A DNA stretch of 64,000 nt, taken from assembly GCA_949318235.1 (NCBI GenBank), contig OX439136.1, positions 9,679,635 to 9,743,634 of the forward strand. The letters are read 5' to 3'. A model generated the notes under the pieces. The model saw nothing but the letters and a program-made list of their open reading frames with translations, made no database searches and was not told the DNA's origin. Positions within the stretch are counted from its first letter, which is position 1, and each line of letters starts with the position of its first letter. Positions 13,170 to 25,933 of the stretch are shown piece after piece. This DNA comes from Ecdyonurus torrentis. Lineage: Eukaryota > Arthropoda > Insecta > Ephemeroptera > Heptageniidae. A program made the translations under genes and the position numbers.

Positions 13170-13790
13170 AATTTACTTTAAATTAATTTATGAAATATTC
13201 CATATTAAATTTTAATAATTCGAGACGTTAAAACCTTATGAAGGGCAACTTACATCTACCTTGGGTGCTAAGAAGTTTGAATGTTGGAAAGCAGGTGAAA
13301 AGTGTACTCTATATACAGTATGCTGAAGAAACCATACTTGGAAACACAATTTTGGCAATATTATTACGTATTTACTCTTTTATCCGTAAAGAGAGTAATT
13401 AAATTAATATTTTTTCTCCTTAACAATATTGGCACTTTTAAAAGAAAATTTTACTGAATTATCTTGAAGCAGTTTTTAAATAATTTATAAATGAAATTCC
13501 CTCATCCTCATCAATGGATGCTTTGATTTTATGGGAAGGTCTAATGGTGAACACAAAATTTCAGTTCTGGAAATGAACTTTTTTTAATTGAATTGCAATA
13601 CTCAAGCAATAGACTTAATATAAACACCCACTTTCATTTTAATTTGTACTACTTTTTTTGTTCCACTGGACATAATTTTTTTTAACATACTATATAAAGA
13701 AACACCTGGTGACCTGGAGGGAGCGGTCAGCCAAGGCTGGTTCACACAATGAAATATATTTAACTTAGTATAATTTTGTCATATATTGAT

Positions 13791-13946
13791 ATTGACTAAT
13801 AAAGAAGCAATTGTTTAGGAGGCTGACTTCAATCTATATTCCGATCACATTCGCGTCCATTTCAACGTACTGCACATGCGTAGTATGTAGTAATGAATGT
13901 GATCAAAATCATTCAAAGTTGTCTTTAAAACAGTTGCTGCTTTTTA
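13791..13946. mobile_element. Hairpin MITE family (ATTGACTAATAAAG), copy 1
   Basis: Starts ATTGACTAATAAAGAAGCAA and has the family centre ACGTACTGCACATGCGTAGTA. The second arm is diverged and ends at ACAGTTGCTGCTTTTT without the terminal AGTCAAT. This is the oldest-looking of four copies. Confidence 0.7.
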
Positions 13947-14059
13947 ATTCAACTGTACTTGCGCATTGCATTGCTTTTGTATGAAATCAAAAATATGTAT
14001 ACTTAAAATCATCTTACAATGTGAACTACTCTTTATGCGTCATTTTTTTCCTTTCCTTT

Positions 14060-14061
<2 letters not shown>

Positions 14062-14101
<40 letters not shown>
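14062..14101. repeat. Poly(T), 40 bases
   Basis: Homopolymer about 30 bases inside intron 1 from the exon 1 donor. On the transcribed strand it is poly(A). Confidence 0.95.
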
Positions 14102-14132
14102 CTTTCCTCAATGATGTTAAATAATAACTTAC

Positions 14133-14193
14133 CAATAAGTGAGTCATAGAAATTGACTCCATAATCAATAGCATCCTTTACAAGAGCGGCCAT
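14133..14193 (-). CDS. ELOVL: ELOVL coding exon 1 (start codon)
   Basis: Encodes residues 1-20 (begins MAALVKDAIDYG) and ends in phase 1 before a GTAAG donor. The ATG at 14193-14191 has A at -3 and G at +4, a good animal start context. An in-frame TAA lies 45 bases upstream (14238-14236) with no in-frame ATG between, so this is the first possible start in the exon. A short N-terminal stretch ahead of the conserved DPRVKDW block is normal for ELO proteins. The exon continues upstream as 5' UTR. Confidence 0.9.
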
Positions 14194-14306
14194 CTTTAAA
14201 TCCGATTGAGTTTTTGCCCCCTCTGCTGATGGCGCTTAGCTGGGCAAGTGTTGGTGGGTTACCAACACACTCGTCTCTCTGTGAGTTCCAGCCGCTGATT
14301 TTTCGG
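14194..14306 (-). promoter_or_regulatory. ELOVL: 5' UTR part of ELOVL exon, with upstream splice acceptor and a hairpin
   Basis: On the minus strand, a pyrimidine-rich run ending TTTCAG stops at 14307, a plausible 3' splice site. The 113 bases from there to the ATG would be 5' UTR spliced from an exon further right. The stretch is clearly richer in G+C than its surroundings. It contains GTGTTGGT and ACCAACAC separated by five bases (14248-14268), which would form an 8-bp stem in the mRNA about 55 bases before the start codon. The upstream exon and the promoter were not found. Confidence 0.55.
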
Positions 14307-16037
<1,731 letters not shown>

Positions 16038-16066
16038 AACAATTGAATTTCGAGCGAGGTAACATG

Positions 16067-16275
16067 ATGATTGAAGAAATGTTGGTCTTACCTTTTTAAG
16101 ACCCTGGGCTTTTCACTCGCTGAAGTTTGTCTTGAATTTTAACAAATTAAAATTACGTCACAATACAATGTACATATTAAAAACTCAATTCACTATAGTT
16201 TTTAAAATTTACATAGCTATGTTAAAATTACACTACACAAACATGAACGTTTTCGGAAAACTGCATATATAAAAA
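16067..16275. repeat. Left arm of inverted repeat, Penelope-like element (3' side)
   Basis: 209 bases matching the reverse complement of 17870-18078 without a visible mismatch. It starts about 40 bases beyond the stop codon and covers the element's 3' untranslated end. Confidence 0.92.
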
Positions 16276-16314
16276 TATATGTGTGTCGGTTTTCCTTACT
16301 CCTATGTCACTGAA

Positions 16315-17898
16315 CTATGAAATGTTGGTTCGTTTCTCTATGCGAGCCGACCGTCGCAGAGGGAGGGGAAGTTTGTTGTTATTTTGCACGTGATTCTTCT
16401 CCTTATCTATACGGTCAGGTTGTATAGCTTTCTTATATGGAGGTAAGAGTGATGTCCAAATGGGGGGTAAATCATAACTTGGTTGACTTATCGTGTCATT
16501 CTGCCTTCTCACCATCTCTATTGCTTCTAATATTTTCCTCTTTTTATAATGACTCTCCCTGCCAATTACCTTAGCCTCATCCCACTTAATCTGATGTTTG
16601 TTTTCTAATGCATGGTCTACTAATTTTGAATAACCAGCGTCTTCTTTTTCTATCTTTTGTCTGTGTTCTTTCACTCTTATATCAAGTGGCCGGCTTGTTT
16701 CTCCAATATATTCTTTTTCACACATGCATGGTATTGAATATACTACATTTTTGTTAATATTTTTATTTGCTTCTGGTTTGGTTTTAACTAAATTTGATTT
16801 AACTGTATCTTTTGAAGTACAAACAGCACGTAAATTAAATTGTCTACTCAGCCGTTGTATTACTTCACTTAACCCTTGGACATAAGGGATACAAATTGTG
16901 GCTTCCGGTTTTTCATTTTCTTTGTTTGTCTTCTCTGTCTGCAGTTTCTTCTTTACTTTTTCAACAATATGGTGAGGATAATCATTATCTAATAACACTT
17001 TTTTAATAATTTCTTCTTCCTTCTTCATTTCTACTTTGTCACTACAATGACTTTTTGCTCTATGTAATAAAGTCACTGCAACACCAATCTTTGTAGCTTG
17101 AGGATGATTTGAATGATAATTTAAATATCTCCCACTATCTGTTGGCTTTCTATATACAGCAGTAGTAATTTTGTTATTAATTCTTTTTACATTAATATCT
17201 AAAAATGGCAATTGTCCTTCTTTCTCATATTCTATTGTGAATTTTATTGATTCTGCTTGACTATTCATATGTTGTAAAAAAGACTCCACAGGACCTTCAT
17301 TCTGTGGCCAGATAAGAAATGTGTCATCTACGTATCTTTTATACAATATTGGTTTAATAATGGATGAACTAATTGCTTTTCTCTCTAAATCTTCAAGATA
17401 AATATCACTCAGAGCAGGAGACAGAGGGCAACCCATTGCTAATCCATTTTTTTGTTTAAAATATTGTCCATTAAATTCAAAATAAGTATTTTCAATACAT
17501 AATTCTACTAACGTCATTATCTTGTTCACACTAAGTTTTGTTCTGTTTTTCAAGTTTGTATCAGATTCAAGTTTACATTTTGTTGCTCTCAAAGCGTCCT
17601 GCGCTGGTACATTTGTAAACAAACTTGTCACATCTAAGCTCACCATTATACTTTTGCTGTCAATGTCACGACCTTGAATCTCTTTAACAAAACTTATTGA
17701 GTTCTTTACAAACGAAGTGCTATTACCTAATAATGGATTAATTATTTTAACTATAAATTTTGCTAAAATATGTGCTGGAGATCCAATACTACTAACAATT
17801 GGCCTTAATGGGATATCATTCTTATGTATTTTAGGTAATCCATAAATATGCGGTGCTTTACATATGTGCTTTTTATATATGCAGTTTTCCGAAAACGT
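16315..17898 (-). CDS. Penelope-like reverse transcriptase with GIY-YIG endonuclease, N-terminus missing
   Basis: Open for 527 codons, ending TAG at 16317-16315. The first Met (17646) gives 443 residues, but the 84 codons before it clearly belong to the protein: APHIYGLPKIHK and PLRPIVSSIGSP are conserved N-terminal reverse-transcriptase blocks. Numbering from that Met: VSLDVTSLFTNVP (2-14), GLAMGCPLSPALSDIYLEDL (68-87), the catalytic YVDD (105-108), and LPFLDI (146-151). The GIY-YIG domain follows (about 301-380), with VYSIPC, a CMC pair, EYIGETSR and a late Glu in ILEAIE. A basic tail (RRSARIEKR) closes the protein. The enzyme copies element RNA at a nick made by the endonuclease. No start codon precedes the reverse-transcriptase blocks, so this copy probably cannot make a complete protein. 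Confidence 0.93.
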   Translation of the reverse strand, partial: TFSENCIYKKHICKAPHIYGLPKIHKNDIPLRPIVSSIGSPAHILAKFIVKIINPLLGNSTSFVKNSISFVKEIQGRDIDSKSIMVSLDVTSLFTNVPAQDALRATKCKLESDTNLKNRTKLSVNKIMTLVELCIENTYFEFNGQYFKQKNGLAMGCPLSPALSDIYLEDLERKAISSSIIKPILYKRYVDDTFLIWPQNEGPVESFLQHMNSQAESIKFTIEYEKEGQLPFLDINVKRINNKITTAVYRKPTDSGRYLNYHSNHPQATKIGVAVTLLHRAKSHCSDKVEMKKEEEIIKKVLLDNDYPHHIVEKVKKKLQTEKTNKENEKPEATICIPYVQGLSEVIQRLSRQFNLRAVCTSKDTVKSNLVKTKPEANKNINKNVVYSIPCMCEKEYIGETSRPLDIRVKEHRQKIEKEDAGYSKLVDHALENKHQIKWDEAKVIGRESHYKKRKILEAIEMVRRQNDTISQPSYDLPPIWTSLLPPYKKAIQPDRIDKEKNHVQNNNKLPLPLRRSARIEKRTNIS

Positions 17899-18073
17899 TC
17901 ATGTTTGTGTAGTGTAATTTTAACATAGCTATGTAAATTTTAAAAACTATAGTGAATTGAGTTTTTAATATGTACATTGTATTGTGACGTAATTTTAATT
18001 TGTTAAAATTCAAGACAAACTTCAGCGAGTGAAAAGCCCAGGGTCTTAAAAAGGTAAGACCAACATTTCTTCA

Positions 18074-18078
<5 letters not shown>
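17870..18078. repeat. Right arm of inverted repeat, Penelope-like element (5' side)
   Basis: Inverted copy of 16067-16275. Its inner 29 bases are also read as part of the open frame, and an in-frame TGA (17901-17899) within the arm closes the frame at its 5' side. It replaces the N-terminal coding part expected in a full-length element. Confidence 0.92.

Positions 18079-18108
<30 letters not shown>
18077..18108. repeat. (TA)n microsatellite flanking the Penelope-like element (right)
   Basis: 32 bases of TA repeat directly touching the right inverted arm. Confidence 0.93.
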
Positions 18109-18110
<2 letters not shown>

Positions 18111-20265
18111 TTCTTACAGCTCTCATTATATAATTAACAATTTTATTATTATTCAATTAAGATAATAAGGTCTAAAAATACTAGAAAATCTAGTAATTAT
18201 ATAAGTAGTATGTAGTTATTATTATTATAGTTTTCATTAGTTCATTATACTTATAAATAATAATTTCGTCATTTTTGAATAGGCTTCATTTGTTGTTAAT
18301 TCAGTAGAATTAGTAACTTAAAACATATTTTTGAACAAGTTGTAAATTAATGTTAATAAAGCTATCATTAATATTTCCAATGCTTCAGAAAAACCTGGAA
18401 AAAATTTAAGAATTTTTATGAAAAATAAACTTCTTGAAGAATACCAAACAAATTAAAGAAAAAAAAAATAAAAAATAAAGATAAAATATAAAAGAGAATA
18501 TAAATAGCCACTTGCATCTTATTATTTTTTTTTTAATTAAATTTGGATAAAAATAATATGAAATCAGACAGTAAATATTTTATGACAAGATCAAGGTTTT
18601 CTAACAACACTAAAATACCGGGCTCTAGTTTTCGCACTATAGTTCACTCTTGAAAAAACGGAAGAAGAAGAAGAAAAGAAGAAAAAAAAAAGACTTGTTT
18701 ATTTCCTCTTTGTAATAAATTCATGAAATTGATCGACTTTAAGGACGATTCCATTAAGTTTTTTTTTTTTTTTTTTTTTTTGACAGCTTAATACATTAAT
18801 AATTAATATATTTCTATTTATTTCTATAACGACAAGGCTTTTATCTAAACATTAATAATCATTTTCCTGCTTTATATTTTATTGTCAAGGTCTGAAAGAA
18901 TTTTTATTTTGTTAAAAAAAAAGAAATTTTATCTAAATTTTTATTGATTTATTTCATCATTTTAACAATTATTTCAAAATTAAATTACCATCATAAATCG
19001 TGTAAAATATTATATAAATATTGAGTCATTTAGTTAAGTAATCTTTTAAGTAATAGATTGAATTTTGTATTATCGGATGAGTGAATCTTTTTACTAATAA
19101 TTCAAGCATGTAATTTATTTTTTATCATTATTTGTAAACAATTCGAGTAAAAAATGTTTAATAATTAATAGATTATTCAATGTTTTAGTATAAATTATTT
19201 AAAATAGTTAAGTCCTGTCATTTTATTTTTGTATAATGACTCCACGTACTAAAGAATGTATGTATAGTTTTTATCTATTATATTGAGAAAACTAGAAATT
19301 ACATCAGTAAAAATATTTAATTTACTTGAACCTGTAGTCTGTAAAATAATAATGGTTATAAATACCATTTGCAAATATTTGTATTGAATTATTATTAAAA
19401 GGAGTAGTGATTTGTATTTTTCATTTATCACGTTAGTTTGCAAATAGTTATTATATATGATTTATGATTAATTTATGCTACAATTATGACAATTTTCTCT
19501 TGTTAATTTGAAGGGAAAAAATGGAAAAATGGAAAATGTGTGAAGGTGCTTGCGTTGTTACAATAATATTAAAAAAAAAAGCATGATAAATATTGTTATG
19601 AGAAATAAAGTTTTGTTTTAATTCTTTTCATTCAAAGTAAAAAAAAAAAAAAGTTTATCATTTACTAAAATTACGTGGACATGATATTTTATAATCGGAT
19701 GTGTTATAAAACTAGAAAGCTGTCATATTTTAACAGATGCGAGGTCAAAAAGGTGAAATAACATAATAATACGTTATCGATATATAATATCCAGTGCTAT
19801 TTCCTACGATTTTACAGCTCATTAATGTCATCACGAATTCAAATTCCTTTTACTTGCAGGAAGAAAGAAAGAAAAAAAAAAAGTGAGATTACTGGCTGTT
19901 GGTAAATAATGTTCAGTGACTACTAATTACTGTCAAATATTTTCATTTCCTTTATGTATAAAAGATCTTATTTTAAGGTCTTTTCGTTCTTGCTGCAATA
20001 CTTTTTATTATTTGAATTTTAGGATAATTTAAGGCTTTCAGTTTTTTCCAGTTTCTTTATTGATCAGAATATTAATAACAACAACAAATGATAAAATATA
20101 TAATAGGCATCTTTTCTTTATATCTCTTAAAATAAATTTAAAAAAATAATCTCATTTTTGCTTCTAGATTTGGAGAAAGAGACAAGACACAAGAGACATA
20201 AAATCTTCTTCAAGAATCCACCAACAAAAAATTATACCGTAAAAGTAAGTACTGCATTTTTTGTT
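18109..20265. other. A+T-rich stretch without recognisable gene
   Basis: Short poly(A) and poly(T) runs and a small purine-rich patch (18660-18690). No exon, RNA gene or repeat family recognised. Confidence 0.6.
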
Positions 20266-20333
20266 TTCTTTAATTTTTAATGTAAATTTCATGTACACAT
20301 TCATAAAAAAATTTCCGTCATTTCTGGTCTCCC
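20266..20333 (+). repeat. Direct repeat, first copy (partner at 20782)
   Basis: Shares TTCTTTAATTTTTAATGTAA, then TTTCCGTCATTTCTGGT (TTTCCGTTATTTCTGGT in the partner), with 20782-20843 in the same orientation, about 0.5 kb apart. Confidence 0.6.
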
Positions 20334-20781
20334 AAGTTAAAGTACTCGAGTGGACAAACACAAAAACAAACACGTAAACAATAAAATATTACGTATATAT
20401 AAAAACTTATTACAAAATAAGAAAGAAATATAGTAATACACTACAATACTATAAATTGCATTGACATTCTTCAATGTATGAAATTAATTTGATACACTTT
20501 CTACATTATTAGTTATTTCAATATATATAAAAAAAAAAAAGAATTAAAAACTATTAAATGTTTTGACACGATTAACAAATCAAAAGAAGTATATTGCTGC
20601 GCTTGCGCGATAGTATAACTTAATTGAATGATATTTTTCCGGTAGGTCTTTTTAAACATTTTCATATTATGCTCTATATCGTCTTATCTGATTTGACAAA
20701 ATTTTAATAAAGAGGATTACTTTCTATACGGAAATTTAGAGTGAATTGAAAATTTATATAACTTTCGTTATACTGTATTAT

Positions 20782-20843
20782 TTCTTTAATTTTTAATGTA
20801 AATGTCAGTTACGTATTTATCAAAAATTTCCGTTATTTCTGGT
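20782..20843 (+). repeat. Direct repeat, second copy
   Basis: Matches 20266-20333. It lies 45 bases before the foldback repeat at 20889 and may belong to the same element. Confidence 0.6.
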
Positions 20844-20888
20844 GGTTATTGCTTACGAGCAAAACGTGGTAATATTAAAGTTATTGAA

Positions 20889-21137
20889 TCTAAAAAATGG
20901 TGCATTACTTTAGTTGCGAATACTAACGCTTTTAAGTTATTACGAATAGCTAAAATAATGCATTTTAGCAAGTTATTAAAAATAGATAATTTAAGTTTTT
21001 TTAAGCTATAGTAAGTTAAATTAGCTATTGTTAATAATTTACTAAAATGCATTATTTTAGCTACTCATAATAACTTAAAAGTGTTTATCTTAAATAAGTT
21101 AGTATTCGTAACTAAAGTAATGCATCAATTTTTAGAG
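20889..21137. repeat. Foldback inverted repeat, about 250 bases
   Basis: Left arm from CTAAAAAATGGTGCATTACT through AATAATGCATTTTAGCAAG. Right arm carries the reverse complements (CTTACTAAAATGCATTATT-like block, then AGTAATGCATCAATTTTTAG). Arms are about 110 bases with small gaps and a short spacer near 21000. The two overlapping open frames seen here on opposite strands are mirror translations of the palindrome. Confidence 0.75.
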
Positions 21138-23660
21138 TGTGTATTATTGCATACTATCTAAATTGTATTTTAATAGTTTTTACACGTTGGAAAAATTAAT
21201 AAATTTATTGTAATTGTTTGAATACAATTCTATTGCACTTTTCATTGACGCTAAAAGAAATACAAGTTGAAATTTATTAAAATTGTGACAATTCGAAAAG
21301 ATTGGTTGGTTGATATTTGCAGATAGTAGCCTGTATTTTTTTAAACTCATCTCAATAATTTTCTTGAAATTTGGATAACTTTAACACTAAAGTTTTCCTA
21401 GTTTATTCGTATTAAATAGTTAACTACTTTCTATGCTATAACAACTGCATGGTTGACCAAGAATTAAAAGTTTTGGTGTAAAATAATTAACTTGTATGTG
21501 TTCGATTTAATTTAAATAAAAATTTAATTAATATTTAATAAACTTTAAATATATTATTTTATTACTTATAAATATTATGTTATATTATAATACATAATAA
21601 AATATGAACAATAATAATAATAAATACAAAATTTATATTATAATGCAATGTTTACATTTTAAAACCAGTTATATACCAGGAAATAACCTAATGACCGACA
21701 ATTAAATATAAATATATACATAACTATATTAAAACTCTCCCATATAGTACACTAGACTGCAGTATTGCACTTTTATAATAATAATGACCTAGAAAAAGAA
21801 ATTATTATATAATAATTTTTTCTTCGTTACGTATTTATATAAAATTATAGAAATATGTAGTAAAAGTATATAATTTAACATAATTATTAGATGCATTTGT
21901 ATTCTATAGATTCATTTTCAAAGAAATATGTTTTTATTATTATAAACTGCATCGATTTTTGTTATGTGTAATAGCATATTATGAATGATGGTAATAGTTT
22001 CATAATACAGTTATATTCTTTGCAATTGAAGTGTGTATATTTGAGTTAATTTTAAAATTGTTATAATAATTGATATTTATATACTTTCTATCGGTTTCTT
22101 TTGAAAATGTCAAGATAATAGAGGTGAAATTATAATAATGCTTTAACTGCGTTTTATTTTCTTAATTTTATATAATTTTTCTATTCTTTTATTCACTCCC
22201 ACCCCCTTATTAATATTATTATAATTATTATTTTAATTTTTGCACTTAAATAATAGTTTTAAAATTTATTTATTATTATTTTTTTTACTTGAAAAACAGA
22301 AGAAATATACCTTTTAAGGCATAAGAAATAGGACCCTATTATAAGTCTTATGTGTTAAGACAAAAAGAACAAAGTTGCTTCCCCCCCCTTTTTTTTTTTT
22401 TTTTTTTTTATTACAATTTCATTAATTATATAGAAATTAGAAATAGAATAGACTTAGACTTAGAACACTAAAATATTTTCAAAAAACTGCATTTATTTTT
22501 TTTAAAGCTTCTTTTCCTTCATAATTATATGTTAAAAAACTAAAATACGTTAAAATAAAATGAGCCTTCATAATTCAGTAACCGTTTATACTGCATTTGT
22601 TAGCCAGCCCGATTTATATTAATTACAACGGTCACTTTTGCAATAATTCAAATTATTTTTCAATAAAATTTATGCATATTTCGAGATGTCGTCTGCTTAG
22701 TAAATAAGTTGAAGGAGAGAAAATTTTGTACGACCTTGCGTTTTATGTTGATGCAACAGATAAATCAGGAGCAAGTTAGAGCCGAGTTGCACAAAGTGTC
22801 ACACTTCAACATAGAGGAAGATTTTTATCCCCTCTATCTCTATCTCTCACTCTCCTTTTTTTTCATCAATTATTATAAACTTTCATTTCCCTACATTTTC
22901 GTCCTTGATACTTTATTTTACCTCAATATTATTTTTACTTTCAATACTTTATTTATTATTACAAATAATGCAATTACTTTTTACTTTATTATTATTACTA
23001 TATCATTTTTCATTGATTTAAAACAACAAAAGACAATTTTATAAATATTTCTAATATGTATCGGTAATAAACTATTTACAGATTTTTAAAACTTAGTAAT
23101 TTCCAAATAAATTAAAATGTCATTGCATTTTTTTTTTTTTTTAATTTTAAATGATAAAGTCAATTCATTAAATTTACGGCTGATAGGATATTGAACGCCT
23201 TTTCTGTATGGGAAATTCATATGGTTCCTTATCTTCCAGCATTGCAAGACCATGTTTTAGCGATTTTCATTTATTAATTTTTGAGAAAAGTTTTATTGCA
23301 CAAAGGCAGAAGGTACACTTTTTTATGTGATTTAAGCTCACAATTTTTTAAATATTTTTTCATCACTACTAATCTTTAAGATAAAACATTGATATGAGTC
23401 CTTTTTAAATGTAATGCAAAGTTATATAGAATTGATGCCATACAACAATATGATTTTCTATTTATTTGTGTCTATGTATATTACATAACGAACAAAAATA
23501 ATTTGTATCGTTCAATGTTTTCATGAGCATTAATGAAAGTCATACCTTTTATTTGTCGATTAGAATATTTTAATATTTTTTTTAGATGCTTAACTTGATT
23601 TTTTTTTTATTTATTTATATTTATGTGACTTACTGTGTTAGTAGTAGTTAACCTCTACGT

Positions 23661-23707
<47 letters not shown>

Positions 23708-24598
23708 TATATTGCTGGAGCAAAAAGTAAAATAAATGATTTCCTGATATTTTTTTAATAAAAAGAAAATGTACAAATATTTCTAAGAAAACATTAATAA
23801 TGACAAAAAAAAACAAAAATATAAAAATTAAAAAGATATAAAGTCAAACTATACTGAAGAAGACCTTGAATGTAAAACGTAATATTGAATCAAAGCTTAA
23901 AATATTTAAACACTTCACAACAACATTTCATCATCTACTGTATACGTATTTCCTAATAATAAAACAAAACAAAAATCCTTCTCAATGGTCACCATAATAT
24001 GTACATAATAAATTACTAGAAAATTTTAACCTGATTGAATAATAATAAAAACAACGCACATATTTATTAAAACAAATATTATGAACTTTCATTTTGACTT
24101 ACAAAATTAAATGTTTAATCTTATTTTCTATTTGCATGCAATGACGTTACAGATACAGGTGTCGTGTACTTATGATATATTACGTAAATCCATTTAGACT
24201 TTTTTTTATGTAAGTTTTTATGCTTAGTTCATCATTGGTCAGTATTTTTTTTTTCTATATAATTCTTACGTCACAAAAAATTCGTGAACTTAGTTGTCAC
24301 GGATGCATCGTCGTGATGAGAGCAATTTTTATATTATAATTTTTTTTAATTTACGTCATATTTAAGTAGATAAAAAGAATTTATTTAGATCCGGCTTAAT
24401 CTTATTGTATTATTACTACGAAATTTTTAATACAGCCTATACACTTATATAATATGAAGTATAGCCGATTCATCATCTTTTGATTGTTGCATCTAATTTT
24501 TTATAGTAGTTATTTACATTACTATACTTTTAATGTATTGTACAGATTTTCCAAACTGAACTGTAAATACATCAAAGTAATCATGGATTTGTTATTTT
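21138..24598. other. A+T-rich stretch without supported gene
   Basis: Contains a C8-T18 patch (22381), a slightly less A+T-rich island at 22690-22850 that looks neither exonic nor repetitive, and a 44-base poly(T) (23663-23706). No gene recognised. Confidence 0.6.
23663..23706. repeat. Poly(T), 44 bases
   Basis: Uninterrupted homopolymer. Confidence 0.95.
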
Positions 24599-24599
24599 T

Positions 24600-24755
24600 A
24601 TTTTATTTTATTTATTTATTTATTTATTCCATCATACATTGTAAACAATTCTAATTTTACAAAAATATACAATAAGGTAAAATGATGGAGGGCACATACA
24701 AGGCAATACAAGAACACCGCTACACACGAATGTGGTATGCTACTCTAAGAGAGTA
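24600..24755 (-). mobile_element. 3' end of a truncated non-LTR retroelement
   Basis: On the minus strand a less A+T-rich stretch (TGTGTAGCGGTGTTCTTG ... TGTATGATGGAATAAATAAA) runs into repeated AATAAA units. This is the usual look of a 5'-truncated LINE or related 3' tail. No coding part is present, so the family is not identified. Confidence 0.45.
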
Positions 24756-25071
24756 ATATAATATGTTATTTTTTTCCCTTATTTTTTGTTATAATTATAT
24801 TATTATTATTACTATCCTTTGCGAGGATGATTTGACGCAAACTTATGTAGCATGATTTGGTGATGTTTGTTAACAGTAAACAATAATCGTTCCAGTTTAT
24901 TATAATTGTAAGCAAACAGAAAATGTACCCATAAATTACATTCTTATGTATCTTTTATTAATTAAAAATAAAAATTTGAATATCTGAATTTTGAATTAAT
25001 ATTAAAGAAATATTATTGTCTGTACAGTATATTACTGAAAAAGAAAAAAAAATACATTGCTCTACTAAATG

Positions 25072-25076
25072 GAGAT

Positions 25077-25161
<85 letters not shown>
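25072..25161. repeat. (GA)n microsatellite
   Basis: About 90 bases of GA repeat with two early interruptions. Confidence 0.96.
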
Positions 25162-25164
<3 letters not shown>

Positions 25165-25897
25165 TGCAAGAAACAAAAATGATATACAACTACCTCATTA
25201 GCTTATAAAAAAACACTTTTTAAAATATCTACTCAAAAATTAATCAAATTCCTTGGATAATCACAAACAACTCTAAAGATATATTTCCATTATTAAAAAC
25301 CACATCAAGCTATTATTTAACAAATGACCATCACAACAATACTGTTGCAGAAACATTTTTATTATGCAAATCATGAGTTTATATATTTTTGTGTTTTTAT
25401 TTAATCTTCTCAACCTTGCACGATCTACTTGTCCCTATTATTTTACTTTATACATAAAAAAAACTGCATATAAAGATAATAAAACAATAAAGTTAGATGA
25501 ACAAAAATATTTTACAGTTCAATGCTAGCTGTGGGTTACTACAGAACACCAAATTTCTGCTATTTCTAAACTCTTCATTCAAAGTAAGTTTATATGTTAT
25601 ATTTTTTTAAGGAAAAGTTCTATTAACATTGACCTATTTTCCATGACCAAAATAATAACATTTTTTTTTAACAAGATATGGTAACGCATATATTTTATTT
25701 ATGATCTTTTAATTAATATCCCTATTCCATGTTGTACTTTAACTTTTTCTACGTTTTCTATAAGAAAATTATTCTTTAATGAATATTTTAAAGTAAAATA
25801 ATAATAACAATAGTATAAAATAATGGTAGTTAGTTATGCAAATTTACATAACGTTGTATAAAAATTTATATGTTTATTTTGTAGTGAATAGGCTATT

Positions 25898-25899
<2 letters not shown>

Positions 25900-25931
<32 letters not shown>
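25900..25931. repeat. (GA)n microsatellite
   Basis: 32 bases of pure GA repeat. Confidence 0.95.

Positions 25932-25933
<2 letters not shown>

Larger units (their letters stand above)
11753..14132 (-). other. ELOVL intron 1
   Basis: Holds a MITE (11897), a T-rich open stretch, a (TA)n tract (13076), a hairpin-family copy (13791) and a 40-base poly(T) just beside exon 1 (14062-14101). No coding exon seen. Confidence 0.85.

Noticed and set aside
13250..13330. GC-slightly richer segment in ELOVL intron 1 with CAAGGTAGATGTAAGTT on the minus strand, resembling an exon end
   Set aside because: Exons 1 and 2 already join in frame with matching phases into the conserved DPRVKDW block, leaving no room for an extra coding exon in the usual protein.
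16045..16115. Possible hammerhead ribozyme in the Penelope-like arm (GGTAAC, then ATGATGA, GAAA, GTC, TTACC)
   Set aside because: Penelope-like elements are known to carry hammerheads, and the outer GGTAA/TTACC could pair. The core has ATGATGA instead of CTGATGA, there is no usable stem II, and half of stem I lies outside the repeated arm.
20802..21052. Two 68-69 codon frames on opposite strands sharing similar residues
   Set aside because: They mirror each other because the region is an inverted repeat, so there is no sign of a real protein.
22709..23044. 111-codon plus-strand frame
   Set aside because: The first 45 residues have mixed composition but match nothing I recognise, and the rest is Phe/Tyr/Ile-rich filler. 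No splice or family support.
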